Source: Arthrobacter sp. RIT-PI-e (GTDB lineage: Bacteria; Actinomycetota; Actinomycetes; Actinomycetales; Micrococcaceae). From it: a DNA stretch of 64,000 nt. The translations under genes were made by a program, and so were the position numbers. How positions within the stretch are numbered: the first letter of the stretch is position 1; each line of letters starts with the position of its first letter. Where the stretch lies: NCBI RefSeq assembly GCF_001187915.1, contig NZ_LGIU01000049.1, positions 1 to 64,000 of the forward strand. Direction: 5' to 3'. Below are positions 23,661 to 32,100 of the stretch, in pieces. The notes beneath the pieces were generated by a model, which worked only from the letters and a program-made list of their open reading frames with translations, made no database searches and was not told the DNA's origin.

Positions 23661-25249
23661 CGGCCGTCCCGCCCGTACCGCGCGGCGCATCCGGTGTACC
23701 CGCCACCCGGACCATGCTGCTCTGGTGTCCGGACTGGCCCGTCACCGCGGCCCTGCGCGAGCACGCCCTTCCCGCGGACACGCCACTGGCGCTGACGGAG
23801 CGGGGCGAGGTCCTCGCATGCTCCCCCGCGGCCCGGCAGGACGGCGTGAAGCGGGGGCTGCGGACCAGGGAGGCGCAGGCCCGCAGCACCGGGCTGGTGT
23901 GCCTGCTCCACGACCCCGCACTCGACGCACGCACCTTCGAACCCGTGGTCACCGCCGTGGAGGCCATCATGCCCGGGGTGCAGGTGATCCGGCCGGGCAT
24001 GGGCGTCATCAGGGCCAAGGGGCCCGCACGCTACTACGGCGGTGAGGACGAGGCGGCGGACGTGCTCCTGAGGACCCTGGCGGCCATCGGCCTCACCGAC
24101 GCCCGCGTGGGGGTGGCCGACGGCCCGTTCGCCGCCGAACAGGCCGCCCGGGCCGCGGGCGAGACCGGCACCGAGCAGGTGGTGGTGATCCCCCCGGGCC
24201 GCTCGGCCTGGTTCCTGAGCGCGTACCCCCTGGAGATCCTCGAGCACCCCGCGCTCACCGTGCTGCTCAAGCGGCTCGGCATCCGCTCCCTCGGCGACTT
24301 CGCGGCACTGCCCGCCTCCGACGTCCGCAACCGGTTCGGGCTCGAGGGCGCCCTGGCCCACCGGAAGGCGAGCGGTCTCGACCACCGGGACGTGCGGGCC
24401 CGGACACCACCACCCCGGCTGGACACCGCGTCCGAGTTCGAGCCACCCCTTACCCGGATCGACCAGCTGGCCTTCGCCTTCCGCGTCCGCGCCGAGGAGT
24501 TCGTGGAGGCGCTGCGCGGGGCCGGGCTGGTGTGCACGGTGCTGCGGATGCTCCTCTCCACGGAATCGGGGGAGACGTCCGAGCGCAGCTGGCGGCACCC
24601 GCGCTGGTTCGACGCCGACGACGTCGTGGACCGCGTGCGCTGGCAGCTCCAGGGCACCAGCACCTCCGACTCCGCCCTCACCTCCGGCATCACGCGCGTG
24701 CAGGTGGTCCCGGACGTCACGGAGGATCTCGCCGACCACGCGGACGGACTGTGGGGAACGGGAACGGACGAAGAGGTCCACCACGGCCTCGCCCGGGTAC
24801 AGGGCATGCTGGGTCACGGCGCCGTCCTCACCGCGATCATCGCCGGCGGAAGGCTCCTGGCGGACCGCCGTGTTCTCATCCCCTGGGGGGACCCTCCTCC
24901 GGGTCCGGCCGGCGCGAGGAACCGCGACCGGCCCTGGCCCGGCCGGGTGCCCGGGCCCGCCCCCGCCACCGTGTTCGCCGCTCCCGTGGCCGCCGTCGTC
25001 CTCGATGCCCGCGGCAACCCGGTGGACGTGGACCTCCGCGGCCTCCTCAGCGCCGACCCCGCCTTCTTCGGCATCGATGCCGAGCGCCGGGCCGTGCACT
25101 CCTGGGCCGGACCCTGGCCGATCGACGAGCGGTGGTGGGACCCGGGAGGCCGGGTGCTCAACCGCTTCCAGCTCGTGGACCGGGACGGATCCGCCTGGCT
25201 GCTGCTGCTCGAGGACCACGCGTGGTGGGTGGAGGCCGGCTACGACTGA
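23657..25249 (+). CDS. imuB: ImuB, catalytically inactive Y-family polymerase-like protein
   Basis: The 530-residue protein has a Y-family polymerase layout: fingers/palm-like N-terminus (MLLWCPDWPVTAALRE near residue 20), SPAARQDGVKRGLRTREAQA, a helix-hairpin-helix region (LLKRLGIRSLGDFAALPASD near residue 210) and a little-finger-like domain. The acidic metal ligands of active Y-family enzymes are replaced (the motif reads LWCPDWP where active enzymes have a D-x-D-x-F type start), as known for ImuB, which acts as a hub joining the sliding clamp, ImuA and DnaE2. It is coupled to imuA by a four-base overlap, and dnaE2 begins 88 bases after it. Confidence 0.88.
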   Translation: MTAVPPVPRGASGVPATRTMLLWCPDWPVTAALREHALPADTPLALTERGEVLACSPAARQDGVKRGLRTREAQARSTGLVCLLHDPALDARTFEPVVTAVEAIMPGVQVIRPGMGVIRAKGPARYYGGEDEAADVLLRTLAAIGLTDARVGVADGPFAAEQAARAAGETGTEQVVVIPPGRSAWFLSAYPLEILEHPALTVLLKRLGIRSLGDFAALPASDVRNRFGLEGALAHRKASGLDHRDVRARTPPPRLDTASEFEPPLTRIDQLAFAFRVRAEEFVEALRGAGLVCTVLRMLLSTESGETSERSWRHPRWFDADDVVDRVRWQLQGTSTSDSALTSGITRVQVVPDVTEDLADHADGLWGTGTDEEVHHGLARVQGMLGHGAVLTAIIAGGRLLADRRVLIPWGDPPPGPAGARNRDRPWPGRVPGPAPATVFAAPVAAVVLDARGNPVDVDLRGLLSADPAFFGIDAERRAVHSWAGPWPIDERWWDPGGRVLNRFQLVDRDGSAWLLLLEDHAWWVEAGYD

Positions 25250-25337
25250 GCCCGGGCCGCCGATCGAGCGGCTGCCGGGAGCACACCGATGACCGAGGGC
25301 ACCACATCACCGGTACGGCCGGGGCAGGGGGAACACC

Positions 25338-28300
25338 GTGGGCTGGAGCAATCCGCCGATCCCGTGGACCGATCTCGAACGGGGGCTGTCCGACACCACG
25401 CGGCCCGGCGCGCCACCGGCGGGGGCCGACGGCGGTGACAGCCCTGCCTGGTCGCGGAAACGGCAGCCCTACGCGGCGCCGGCCGACGCCACGGCCCCCG
25501 GGGACTCGGAGGGGCCCGTGGTGCCCTACGCGGAGCTCCACGTCCACTCCAACTTCAGCTTCCTCGACGGCGCCTCCAGCCCCGAGCACCTGGTGGAGGA
25601 GGCGCAGCGGCTCGGACTCGCGGGCATGGCCCTGACAGACCACGACGGCCTGTACGGGGCGGTGCGCTTCGCGGAGGCCGCGGAGAAGTACCCGGGCCTC
25701 TCCACCCTCTACGGTGCGGAGCTCTCCCTCGGACTGTCCGGGCCGCAGAACGGGGAGGCCGACCCCGAGGGACACCACCTCCTGGTGCTGGCCCGCGGAA
25801 CCGCCGGGTACCACCGGTTGTCCGCCGCCATCACCCACGCCCAGCTGAAGGACGACGCCGAGAAGGGCAGGCCCCGCTACGACCCAGGGGAACTCGCCGG
25901 CCATGCGGACGGCCACTGGATGGTCCTCACGGGATGCCGGAAGGGGGCGGTGCGCTCGGCGCTCGCCACCGGCGGCGAACCGGCGGCCGAGGCCGAACTC
26001 CGGAAGCTCGTGGAGCTCTTCGGCCGGGACTCGGTGACCGTGGAGCTCACGGATCAGGGCAACCCGCTGGACACCATGCACAACCACGCCCTGGCCGATC
26101 TCGCCGGACGCCTCGCGCTGCCGACGGTGGCCACCAACAACGTGCACTACGCGACCCCCGCTCAGCACCGGCTGGCCTCAGCCCTGGCCGCGGTCCGGGC
26201 ACGCCGGAGCCTGGACCAGATGGACGGCTGGCTCCCCGCCGCCGGAGTGGCCCACCTGCGCAGCGGTGCGGAGATGGCCCGGAGGTTCAGGGACCACCCC
26301 GGAGCGGTGGAACGCACCATGGACCTCGCCGCCGAGCTCTCCTTCACCCTCCGCAGCGTCAGACCCGGTCTGCCGAGGATCGAGCTGCCCCCGGGGCACA
26401 CGCAGATGAGCTACCTGCGCGAACTCGTGTGGCAGGGGGCGGACCGGTTCTACGCCGGGAGGACCGATGTCCGCGAGCGCATCGAACGGGAACTGGACGT
26501 CATCGAGGAGAAGGGCTTCCCCGGGTACTTCCTGATCGTCCACGACCTGGTGCACTTCGCGCGCCGGCAGGGGATCCTGTGCCAGGGGCGAGGTTCCGCG
26601 GCCAACTCCGCGGTCTGCTACCTGCTGGAGATCACCGCGGTGGACTCCATCAGGTACCAGCTCCCCTTCGAACGGTTCCTCTCGAGCATGCGCGACGAGG
26701 AACCGGACATCGACGTGGACTTCGACTCGGACCGCCGGGAGGAGGTGATCCAGTACGTGTACCGCACGTACGGGCGGTACAACGCGGCGCAGGTGGCCAA
26801 CGTGATCACCTACCGCCCGAGGTTCGCCGTCCGGGACATGGCCAAGGCCCTCGGCCACGGTCCGGGTCAGCAGGATGCCTGGTCCCGGCAGATCGAGCAG
26901 TGGGGCGGGCTCGTCTCGAGCACGGACCACGACATCCCGGACTCCGTGGTGGGCCTGGCGCAGGAGGTCCTGAAGTTCCCGCGGCACCTGGGCATCCACT
27001 CCGGGGGCATGGTGCTCACGGACCGCCCCGTCGGGGAGGTGTGCCCGATCGAGCACGGGCGCATGGCCGGGCGAACCGTGCTGCAGTGGGACAAGGACGA
27101 CTGCGCCTGGATGGGGCTGGTGAAGTTCGACCTCCTGGGGCTCGGCATCCTCGCCGCCATCCAGTACAACTTCGACCTCGTGGAGCGGCACTTCGGAGAG
27201 AGCTGGACGCTGGCCACCGTTCCCCAGGAGGAGCAGGGGGTGTACGACATGCTGTGCCTCGCCGACTCGGTGGGGGTCTTCCAGGTGGAGAGCCGTGCGC
27301 AGATGGGCATGCTCCCCCGGTTGCAGCCCCGCCGGTTCTACGACCTCGTGATCGAGGTGGCCCTGGTGCGGCCCGGGCCCATCCAGGGCGGGGCCGTGCA
27401 CCCCTACGTCAAACGCAGGACGGCGGAGGAGGAGGTCCGCTATCTCCATCCGGCACTGGAGCCCGTGCTCGAGCGGACCCTGGGTGTGCCGCTCTTCCAG
27501 GAACAGCTCATGCAGATGGCCATGGTGGTGGGCAACTGCTCGGCGGCGGACGCCGACGTGCTGCGCCGCGCCATGGGCTCCAAGCGCGGTGAGGAGCGCA
27601 TCGACTCGCTGAAGGCCACGCTGTACGAGGGCATGGCGGCCAACGGGATCACCGGGGACACGGCGGACACCATCTACGCGAAGATCCACGCCTTCGCGAA
27701 CTTCGGCTTCGCGGAGAGCCACTCGATCAGCTTCGCCCTGCTGGTCTACGTCAGCGCCTGGTTGCGCCTGCACTACCCGGGGGCGTTCCTCGCCTCGCTC
27801 CTGCGCGCCCAGCCCATGGGGTTCTACTCCCCGCAGACACTCGTGGCGGACGCCCGGCGGCACGGCGTCGTCGTGCTCCGGCCGGACATCCTGCACTCGG
27901 GGGTGCACGCCGATCTCGAACCGCTCGAGGGGTACGCCCCTCCCGCCGATCCCTCCGCCCGCGTCAGCGGGATGGACTGCTGCGTGGCGGACGTGCAGCA
28001 ACCGGTGGGACCCTTCGACCCGGACGCCCCCTTCGACTCCACCGTGCACCGGCGCGACGCCAACTACGCGGTGCGCCTCGGCCTGGCCGGCGTGGAGTCG
28101 GTCGGTGTCCGATCGGCCGAGCGGATCGTCGCGGAACGGGAGCGGGACGGACCGTTCGCGGACATGCCGGATCTCGCGCGGCGCACCGGGCTCACCTCGG
28201 CCCAACTGGAGGCCCTGGCGGCGTCGGGGGCCTTCGACTCGATGGGCCTCAGCAGGAGGCAGGCCCTGTGGAACGCCGGTCCGGCATCCACCGAACGCGA

Positions 28301-28769
28301 GGGCCAGATCAGGGGGACCGGCGTCTACGTCCAACCACCGTTGCTGCCCGAACTCTCGGACGTGGACAAGGTGGGCTCGGACCTGTGGTCCACCGGGATC
28401 ACCCCGGACGACCACCCGGTACGCCATGCCAGGGACCGGCTGCGGCGTCGTGGTGCCCTGACGGCGGTGGAGCTGAGAACCGCGGCTCCCGGCCGGCGGG
28501 TCGAGGTGGCCGGGGTGGTGACCCACCGGCAACGCCCGGCCACCGCCAGCGGCATCACGTTCCTGAACCTGGAGGACGAGACAGGACTGGTCAACGTGAT
28601 CTGCTCGGTGGGTGTGTGGCAGCGCCACCGCCGGGTGGCCCGGGAGGCCGGCAGCATGATCGTCCGGGGCATCCTGGAGCGCTCTGCCGAGGGCGTGGTG
28701 AACATCGTGGCCGACCGCCTGGAGGTGCTGCGGCTGAGGGCCACCACCCGTTCACGGGACTTCCGCTGA
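25338..28769 (+). CDS. dnaE2: Error-prone DNA polymerase DnaE2
   Basis: This 1143-residue C-family polymerase copies past DNA lesions. The PHP domain opens at about residue 60 (YAELHVHSNFSFLDGASSPE, ALTDHDGLYG). The palm follows with LVHFARRQGILCQGRGSAAN and PDIDVDFDSDRREEVIQYVY, which holds the catalytic aspartates. KFDLLGLGILAAI, VQVESRAQMGMLPRL-like and LVYVSAWLRLHYPGAF segments match DnaE. A helix-hairpin-helix and a C-terminal OB fold (AGVVTHRQRPATASGITFLN) complete it. Its length is slightly above the usual 1050-1100 because of an N-terminal extension of about 60 residues from the GTG at 25338, which has AGGGGGA upstream. Cotranscription with imuA-imuB under LexA control is likely. Confidence 0.92.
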   Translation: MGWSNPPIPWTDLERGLSDTTRPGAPPAGADGGDSPAWSRKRQPYAAPADATAPGDSEGPVVPYAELHVHSNFSFLDGASSPEHLVEEAQRLGLAGMALTDHDGLYGAVRFAEAAEKYPGLSTLYGAELSLGLSGPQNGEADPEGHHLLVLARGTAGYHRLSAAITHAQLKDDAEKGRPRYDPGELAGHADGHWMVLTGCRKGAVRSALATGGEPAAEAELRKLVELFGRDSVTVELTDQGNPLDTMHNHALADLAGRLALPTVATNNVHYATPAQHRLASALAAVRARRSLDQMDGWLPAAGVAHLRSGAEMARRFRDHPGAVERTMDLAAELSFTLRSVRPGLPRIELPPGHTQMSYLRELVWQGADRFYAGRTDVRERIERELDVIEEKGFPGYFLIVHDLVHFARRQGILCQGRGSAANSAVCYLLEITAVDSIRYQLPFERFLSSMRDEEPDIDVDFDSDRREEVIQYVYRTYGRYNAAQVANVITYRPRFAVRDMAKALGHGPGQQDAWSRQIEQWGGLVSSTDHDIPDSVVGLAQEVLKFPRHLGIHSGGMVLTDRPVGEVCPIEHGRMAGRTVLQWDKDDCAWMGLVKFDLLGLGILAAIQYNFDLVERHFGESWTLATVPQEEQGVYDMLCLADSVGVFQVESRAQMGMLPRLQPRRFYDLVIEVALVRPGPIQGGAVHPYVKRRTAEEEVRYLHPALEPVLERTLGVPLFQEQLMQMAMVVGNCSAADADVLRRAMGSKRGEERIDSLKATLYEGMAANGITGDTADTIYAKIHAFANFGFAESHSISFALLVYVSAWLRLHYPGAFLASLLRAQPMGFYSPQTLVADARRHGVVVLRPDILHSGVHADLEPLEGYAPPADPSARVSGMDCCVADVQQPVGPFDPDAPFDSTVHRRDANYAVRLGLAGVESVGVRSAERIVAERERDGPFADMPDLARRTGLTSAQLEALAASGAFDSMGLSRRQALWNAGPASTEREGQIRGTGVYVQPPLLPELSDVDKVGSDLWSTGITPDDHPVRHARDRLRRRGALTAVELRTAAPGRRVEVAGVVTHRQRPATASGITFLNLEDETGLVNVICSVGVWQRHRRVAREAGSMIVRGILERSAEGVVNIVADRLEVLRLRATTRSRDFR

Positions 28770-28786
28770 CGGGCGGTGGAACGCAG

Positions 28787-28815
28787 GAAGGGCCCCCGCG
28801 GTGCGGGAGCCCTTC
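28787..28815. terminator. Shared terminator of dnaE2 and tRNA-Leu
   Basis: GAAGGGC/GCCCTTC outer and CCCGC/GCGGG inner stems, with one mismatch and a three-base loop, lie between the dnaE2 stop and the 3' end of the convergent tRNA-Leu. A short CTC tail follows on the plus strand. Confidence 0.65.
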
Positions 28816-28822
28816 TCATCTG

Positions 28823-28905
28823 TGCGCGAGGGGGGATTTGAACCCCCACACCCTTTCGGATACTGGCACCTGAAGCCAGCGCGTCTGCCGTTCCGCCACT
28901 CGCGC
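28823..28905 (-). tRNA. tRNA-Leu (CAG)
   Basis: On the minus strand the acceptor GCGCGAG pairs with CTCGCGC. The anticodon stem CTGGC/GCCAG holds loop TTCAGGT, anticodon CAG. A long variable arm (class II) and T loop GGGTTCAAATCCC follow. The discriminator is A and CCA is not encoded. It is 83 bases long. Confidence 0.93.
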
Positions 28906-29222
28906 AATTCGAGATCCACCGCCCCGCGCGGAACGCGGACCGTTGTGAACAGCAGAAGCAAGCATAACGGAGCGCGGGCCCAATCACCTAAACCGTCCGA
29001 CGACGGGCTCCGGCAGCACCGATCGCGGCAGCACCCCCTGCGCCCGGATCGTTAGGACAAAGTGACCCCACGGACACCTGCTTGAAGCCCTTTACCAGAG
29101 CACCCCAGTACTATCGGAGAGAACATGCCCGGCTGGACCCTGCCGTCCGCAGCACCGGGAAACGCCCTGCGGCACACCGCTGCCGGGCCCGAGATCTCCG
29201 GATCGGAGGGAGGAGGCAGCGC
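28906..29222. other. Intergenic region before the fhaA operon
   Basis: About 317 bases lie between the divergent tRNA-Leu and fhaA. They should hold the tRNA promoter (minus strand) and the promoter of the cell-wall kinase operon (plus strand). TTGAAG at 29082 and TACTAT at 29109 are promoter-like but 21 bases apart, so I do not call them. No gene is seen. Confidence 0.45.
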
Positions 29223-29963
29223 ATGGGCATTCTCGACAACGTGGAGCGTGGACTCGAGAAACTGGTCCGCGGTGCCTTCTCCACGGGATCCCGCTCGCAG
29301 GTCCAGCCCCTCGAGATCGCCAGCGCCCTCCGCAAGGAGCTCGACAACCGCTCCCTCGTCCTCTCGCAGGGCCGCACCCTCGCACCGAACGTGTTCACCG
29401 CCCGGCTCTCGGACTCCGACTTCGAGCTCGCCCGGCAGTGGGGGTCCCCGCTGGCCGAGGAGCTGTGCGACGTCGTGATAGCCCACGTCAACAGTCAGCA
29501 GTACGGTCTCCAGGGGCCGGTACGGGTCTCCTTCGAGCATGATCCGCACCTGAGGCCGGGAGTGTTCGAGATCGATTCGTCGATCGAGAAGCAGACCGAA
29601 CCCTCCCGCGCCGCAGGACCCAGCGCACCGGCGGCACCGCGTCGGCAACCCACCCGCTACCAGCCGGTCATCGAGTTCGACGGCCACCGCCACCCGATCA
29701 CCTCCTCCTCGGTGATCCTCGGGCGGTCCTCCGAGGCCGGGATCCTCGTGGACGACACCGGAGTGTCCCGCCGTCACCTCGAGATCCGCACCACCTCCGG
29801 GCGCAGCTACGCCGTGGATCTCGGATCCACGAACGGGAGCTATGTCAACGGCCAGCGGGTCGACGGCCAGGTCGAGCTCACGGACGGCTCCACCATCACC
29901 ATGGGACGGTCCCGGCTCACCTTCCGTCTGCTGCCCGCGCAGGGCGGGGGCTCCCAGCGATGA
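29223..29963 (+). CDS. fhaA: FhaA, DUF3662 and FHA domain protein
   Basis: The 246-residue protein starts MGILDNVERGLEKLVRGAFS, the typical DUF3662 opening, followed by LEIASALRKELDNRS. After a proline-rich linker near residues 120-145 a C-terminal FHA domain follows, with the phosphothreonine-binding signature ILGRSSEAGILVDD, SRRHLEIRT and DLGSTNGSYVNG. FhaA in mycobacteria binds phosphorylated partners such as the MurJ/MviN flippase regulator and links PknB signalling to wall synthesis and division. The ATG at 29223 follows GGAGGAGG. Its stop overlaps the next gene, fhaB (ATGA), and it leads the seven-gene operon. Confidence 0.92.
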   Translation: MGILDNVERGLEKLVRGAFSTGSRSQVQPLEIASALRKELDNRSLVLSQGRTLAPNVFTARLSDSDFELARQWGSPLAEELCDVVIAHVNSQQYGLQGPVRVSFEHDPHLRPGVFEIDSSIEKQTEPSRAAGPSAPAAPRRQPTRYQPVIEFDGHRHPITSSSVILGRSSEAGILVDDTGVSRRHLEIRTTSGRSYAVDLGSTNGSYVNGQRVDGQVELTDGSTITMGRSRLTFRLLPAQGGGSQR

Positions 29964-30442
29964 GCGACGCCGGCGAGCTCACGGTCACCCTGCTGCGGTA
30001 CGGGTTCCTCGCGCTGCTGTGGATCTTCGTCCTCAGCGCCGTGGGTGCACTGCGCCGGGACCTGGTGGTGGGGCGCCGGAACAAGGTGGGAACTCCCACG
30101 GCGCGCGAACTCCGGAAGAACCCGGAGCTGGTCGAGGAACCCGCGCGCACACCCGCTCGGCAGCTGGTGGTCACGGAGGGTCCGCTCACCGGGACGTCCC
30201 TGGACCTGGCCGCCAGCCCCATCCTCCTCGGCCGGGCCCAGGAGGCCACGCTCGTGCTCGAGGACGACTACGCCTCGGGACGCCATGCACGCCTGTTCCC
30301 GCAGGGCAGCCGCTGGTTCGTCGAGGACCTCGGCTCCACGAACGGCACCTACCTCGGCGGTGCACAGCTCACGCGTGCCCTGCCGGTGGAACCCGGCGTC
30401 CCGATCAGGATCGGCAAGACCGTCATCGAGTTGAGGCCGTAG
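29960..30442 (+). CDS. fhaB: FhaB/FipA, membrane-anchored FHA protein
   Basis: The 160-residue protein has an N-terminal membrane helix (LLRYGFLALLWIFVLSAVGAL, about residues 11-31), a basic RRDLVVGRRNK patch, a linker, and a C-terminal FHA domain with LLGRAQEATLVLEDDYASGR, HARLF and EDLGSTNGTYLGG. It reads phosphothreonine marks set by PknA/PknB at the membrane near the division site. It overlaps fhaA by four bases and is followed two bases later by the phosphatase gene. Confidence 0.92.
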   Translation: MSDAGELTVTLLRYGFLALLWIFVLSAVGALRRDLVVGRRNKVGTPTARELRKNPELVEEPARTPARQLVVTEGPLTGTSLDLAASPILLGRAQEATLVLEDDYASGRHARLFPQGSRWFVEDLGSTNGTYLGGAQLTRALPVEPGVPIRIGKTVIELRP

Positions 30443-30444
30443 GC

Positions 30445-32100
30445 GTGCCGCTCGCCCTGAGATTCGCCGCCCGCTCCGACGTGGGCATGGTGCGTGCGAA
30501 GAACGACGACTCCGCCTACGTGGGCCGCTACCTCGCCGTGGTGGCCGACGGCATGGGTGGGCACGCGGGCGGCAACGTCGCCTCGGCCTCCACCGTCCTG
30601 GACCTCGTCCACCTGGACCACGGCGAGCACGGCGGAGCCGCGGCCATGCATCTGGCGGACGAGATCCAGACCGCCAACTCGCTGCTCTCGGAACTCGTGG
30701 CCTCCAACCCGCAGCTCGCCGGCATGGGCACCACCGTCACGGCGATCCTGCTCGAGGACGATCGGCTGCGGCTCGCCCACATCGGCGACCCCCGCGCCTA
30801 CCGGCTGAAGAACGGGGCCTTCGAGCAGATCACCACGGACCACACCTTCGTGCAGCGCCTCATCGAGGAGGGGCGGCTCCGCCCGGAGGAGGCGGAGGTC
30901 CACCCGCACAAGAACGTCCTCATGCGAGTGCTCGGGGACGTGGACGCCAGCCCCGAACTGGACCTGGAGTCCTTCGACGCCGAACCCGGGGAACGTTGGC
31001 TGCTGTGCTCCGACGGACTCAACGCGGTGCTCAGCGACCGCATGGTGGAGCAGATCATGCGCACCACGGACGATCTCCGCGAGTGCGTCGACGCCCTCGT
31101 GGACATGACCCTCGCCGGTGGGTCGCCCGACAACATCACGATCGCCGTGGTGGAGGTGGCCGAGGCGGACGACGACGACGCCGCACCCCCTGCTGTCATC
31201 CCGCCGGCGCGTCAGGCGGCGGGGGAACGCGACACCCCGGCCGGTGAGGGCTCCGCCGCGTCCCGGGAGATCGACGGCAACGGTGACCTCCCGGGAGCAG
31301 CCATTCGGGCCGATGTGATCCGCCGTGACCTGCTGACCCGCCCCCACGTACTGGTGGGATCCGCCGCGTTGGCCACCGAGACGGGGCAGATCCCCATCGT
31401 GACGCAGCGCTCCACGGAACGCCGGGCCGCCATGCTGCTGACCCACGGGGGAGATCCCGTCAGCGAGGGCACCGAGGACATCGAGGACACCACCGCCTCC
31501 TCCCGCGGACGGCGCTGGCTCGTCCCGGCGTTCCTCTCGCTCATGACCCTCATCCTCGTCGCGGTCCTGGGGTTCGGCTACACCTGGACGCAGACCCGGT
31601 ACTACGTGGCGGCGGCGGAGAACCGCGTGGCCATCTTCACGGGCGTACCGCAGTCGCTGGGTCCGATCAGCCTGGGCAAGCTCTACGAGACCACGGACAT
31701 CCCGGTCTCCAACCTGCCCGAGTACCAGCGATCGCAGGTCACCACCAGCCTGCCCGCGGCCAGCCTCGAGGAGGCCGAGCGGATCGTCGGCGACCTCCGG
31801 AGCGAGCTGCGCGCCATCGCCTGCGCCCCCGCGGACGCCGGGCCCGCCCCCTCCGCTGGCCCGACCTCCCGGCCGACCGCGCCCGCCACCGCCCCAGGAT
31901 CCGGCACCCCGACGCCGGGTACGCCGACGGCTGCTCCCACGGTGTCCGCGAGCGCGAGCCCCGGGGCAGCGGCTGGAACAACGGGCGAGGCATCGCCCGG
32001 CACCTCGGCCACGCCGGAGGCCGCACCCTCGCCGGACACCACTGCTTCACCGGGCGACGCCGCGGCGGCCGCTGACTGCGGAGGTACGTCCGATGAGTGA
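30445..32100 (+). CDS. pstP: PP2C-family Ser/Thr phosphatase PstP
   Basis: The 551-residue protein has a cytoplasmic PP2C domain (residues 1-235), a linker, one membrane helix near residue 360 (WLVPAFLSLMTLILVAVLGF) and an outside part that ends in a long Pro/Ala/Thr/Ser-rich tail. PP2C metal and phosphate residues are seen in VRAKNDDSAYV, VVADGMGGHAGG, CSDGLNAVLS and GGSPDNITIAVV. It reverses phosphorylation by PknA and PknB. The usual GDSR motif reads GDPRAY here. GTG 30445 is chosen because the domain (LRFAARSDVGMVRAKN) starts at once and fhaB ends two bases earlier. It overlaps rodA by eight bases. Confidence 0.92.
   Translation: MPLALRFAARSDVGMVRAKNDDSAYVGRYLAVVADGMGGHAGGNVASASTVLDLVHLDHGEHGGAAAMHLADEIQTANSLLSELVASNPQLAGMGTTVTAILLEDDRLRLAHIGDPRAYRLKNGAFEQITTDHTFVQRLIEEGRLRPEEAEVHPHKNVLMRVLGDVDASPELDLESFDAEPGERWLLCSDGLNAVLSDRMVEQIMRTTDDLRECVDALVDMTLAGGSPDNITIAVVEVAEADDDDAAPPAVIPPARQAAGERDTPAGEGSAASREIDGNGDLPGAAIRADVIRRDLLTRPHVLVGSAALATETGQIPIVTQRSTERRAAMLLTHGGDPVSEGTEDIEDTTASSRGRRWLVPAFLSLMTLILVAVLGFGYTWTQTRYYVAAAENRVAIFTGVPQSLGPISLGKLYETTDIPVSNLPEYQRSQVTTSLPAASLEEAERIVGDLRSELRAIACAPADAGPAPSAGPTSRPTAPATAPGSGTPTPGTPTAAPTVSASASPGAAAGTTGEASPGTSATPEAAPSPDTTASPGDAAAAADCGGTSDE

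Noticed and set aside
26178-28628. 816-residue minus-strand open frame
   Set aside because: Antisense shadow of dnaE2.
29082-29114. Promoter TTGAAG/TACTAT before fhaA
   Set aside because: The spacer is 21 bases, too long for a normal sigma-70 promoter.
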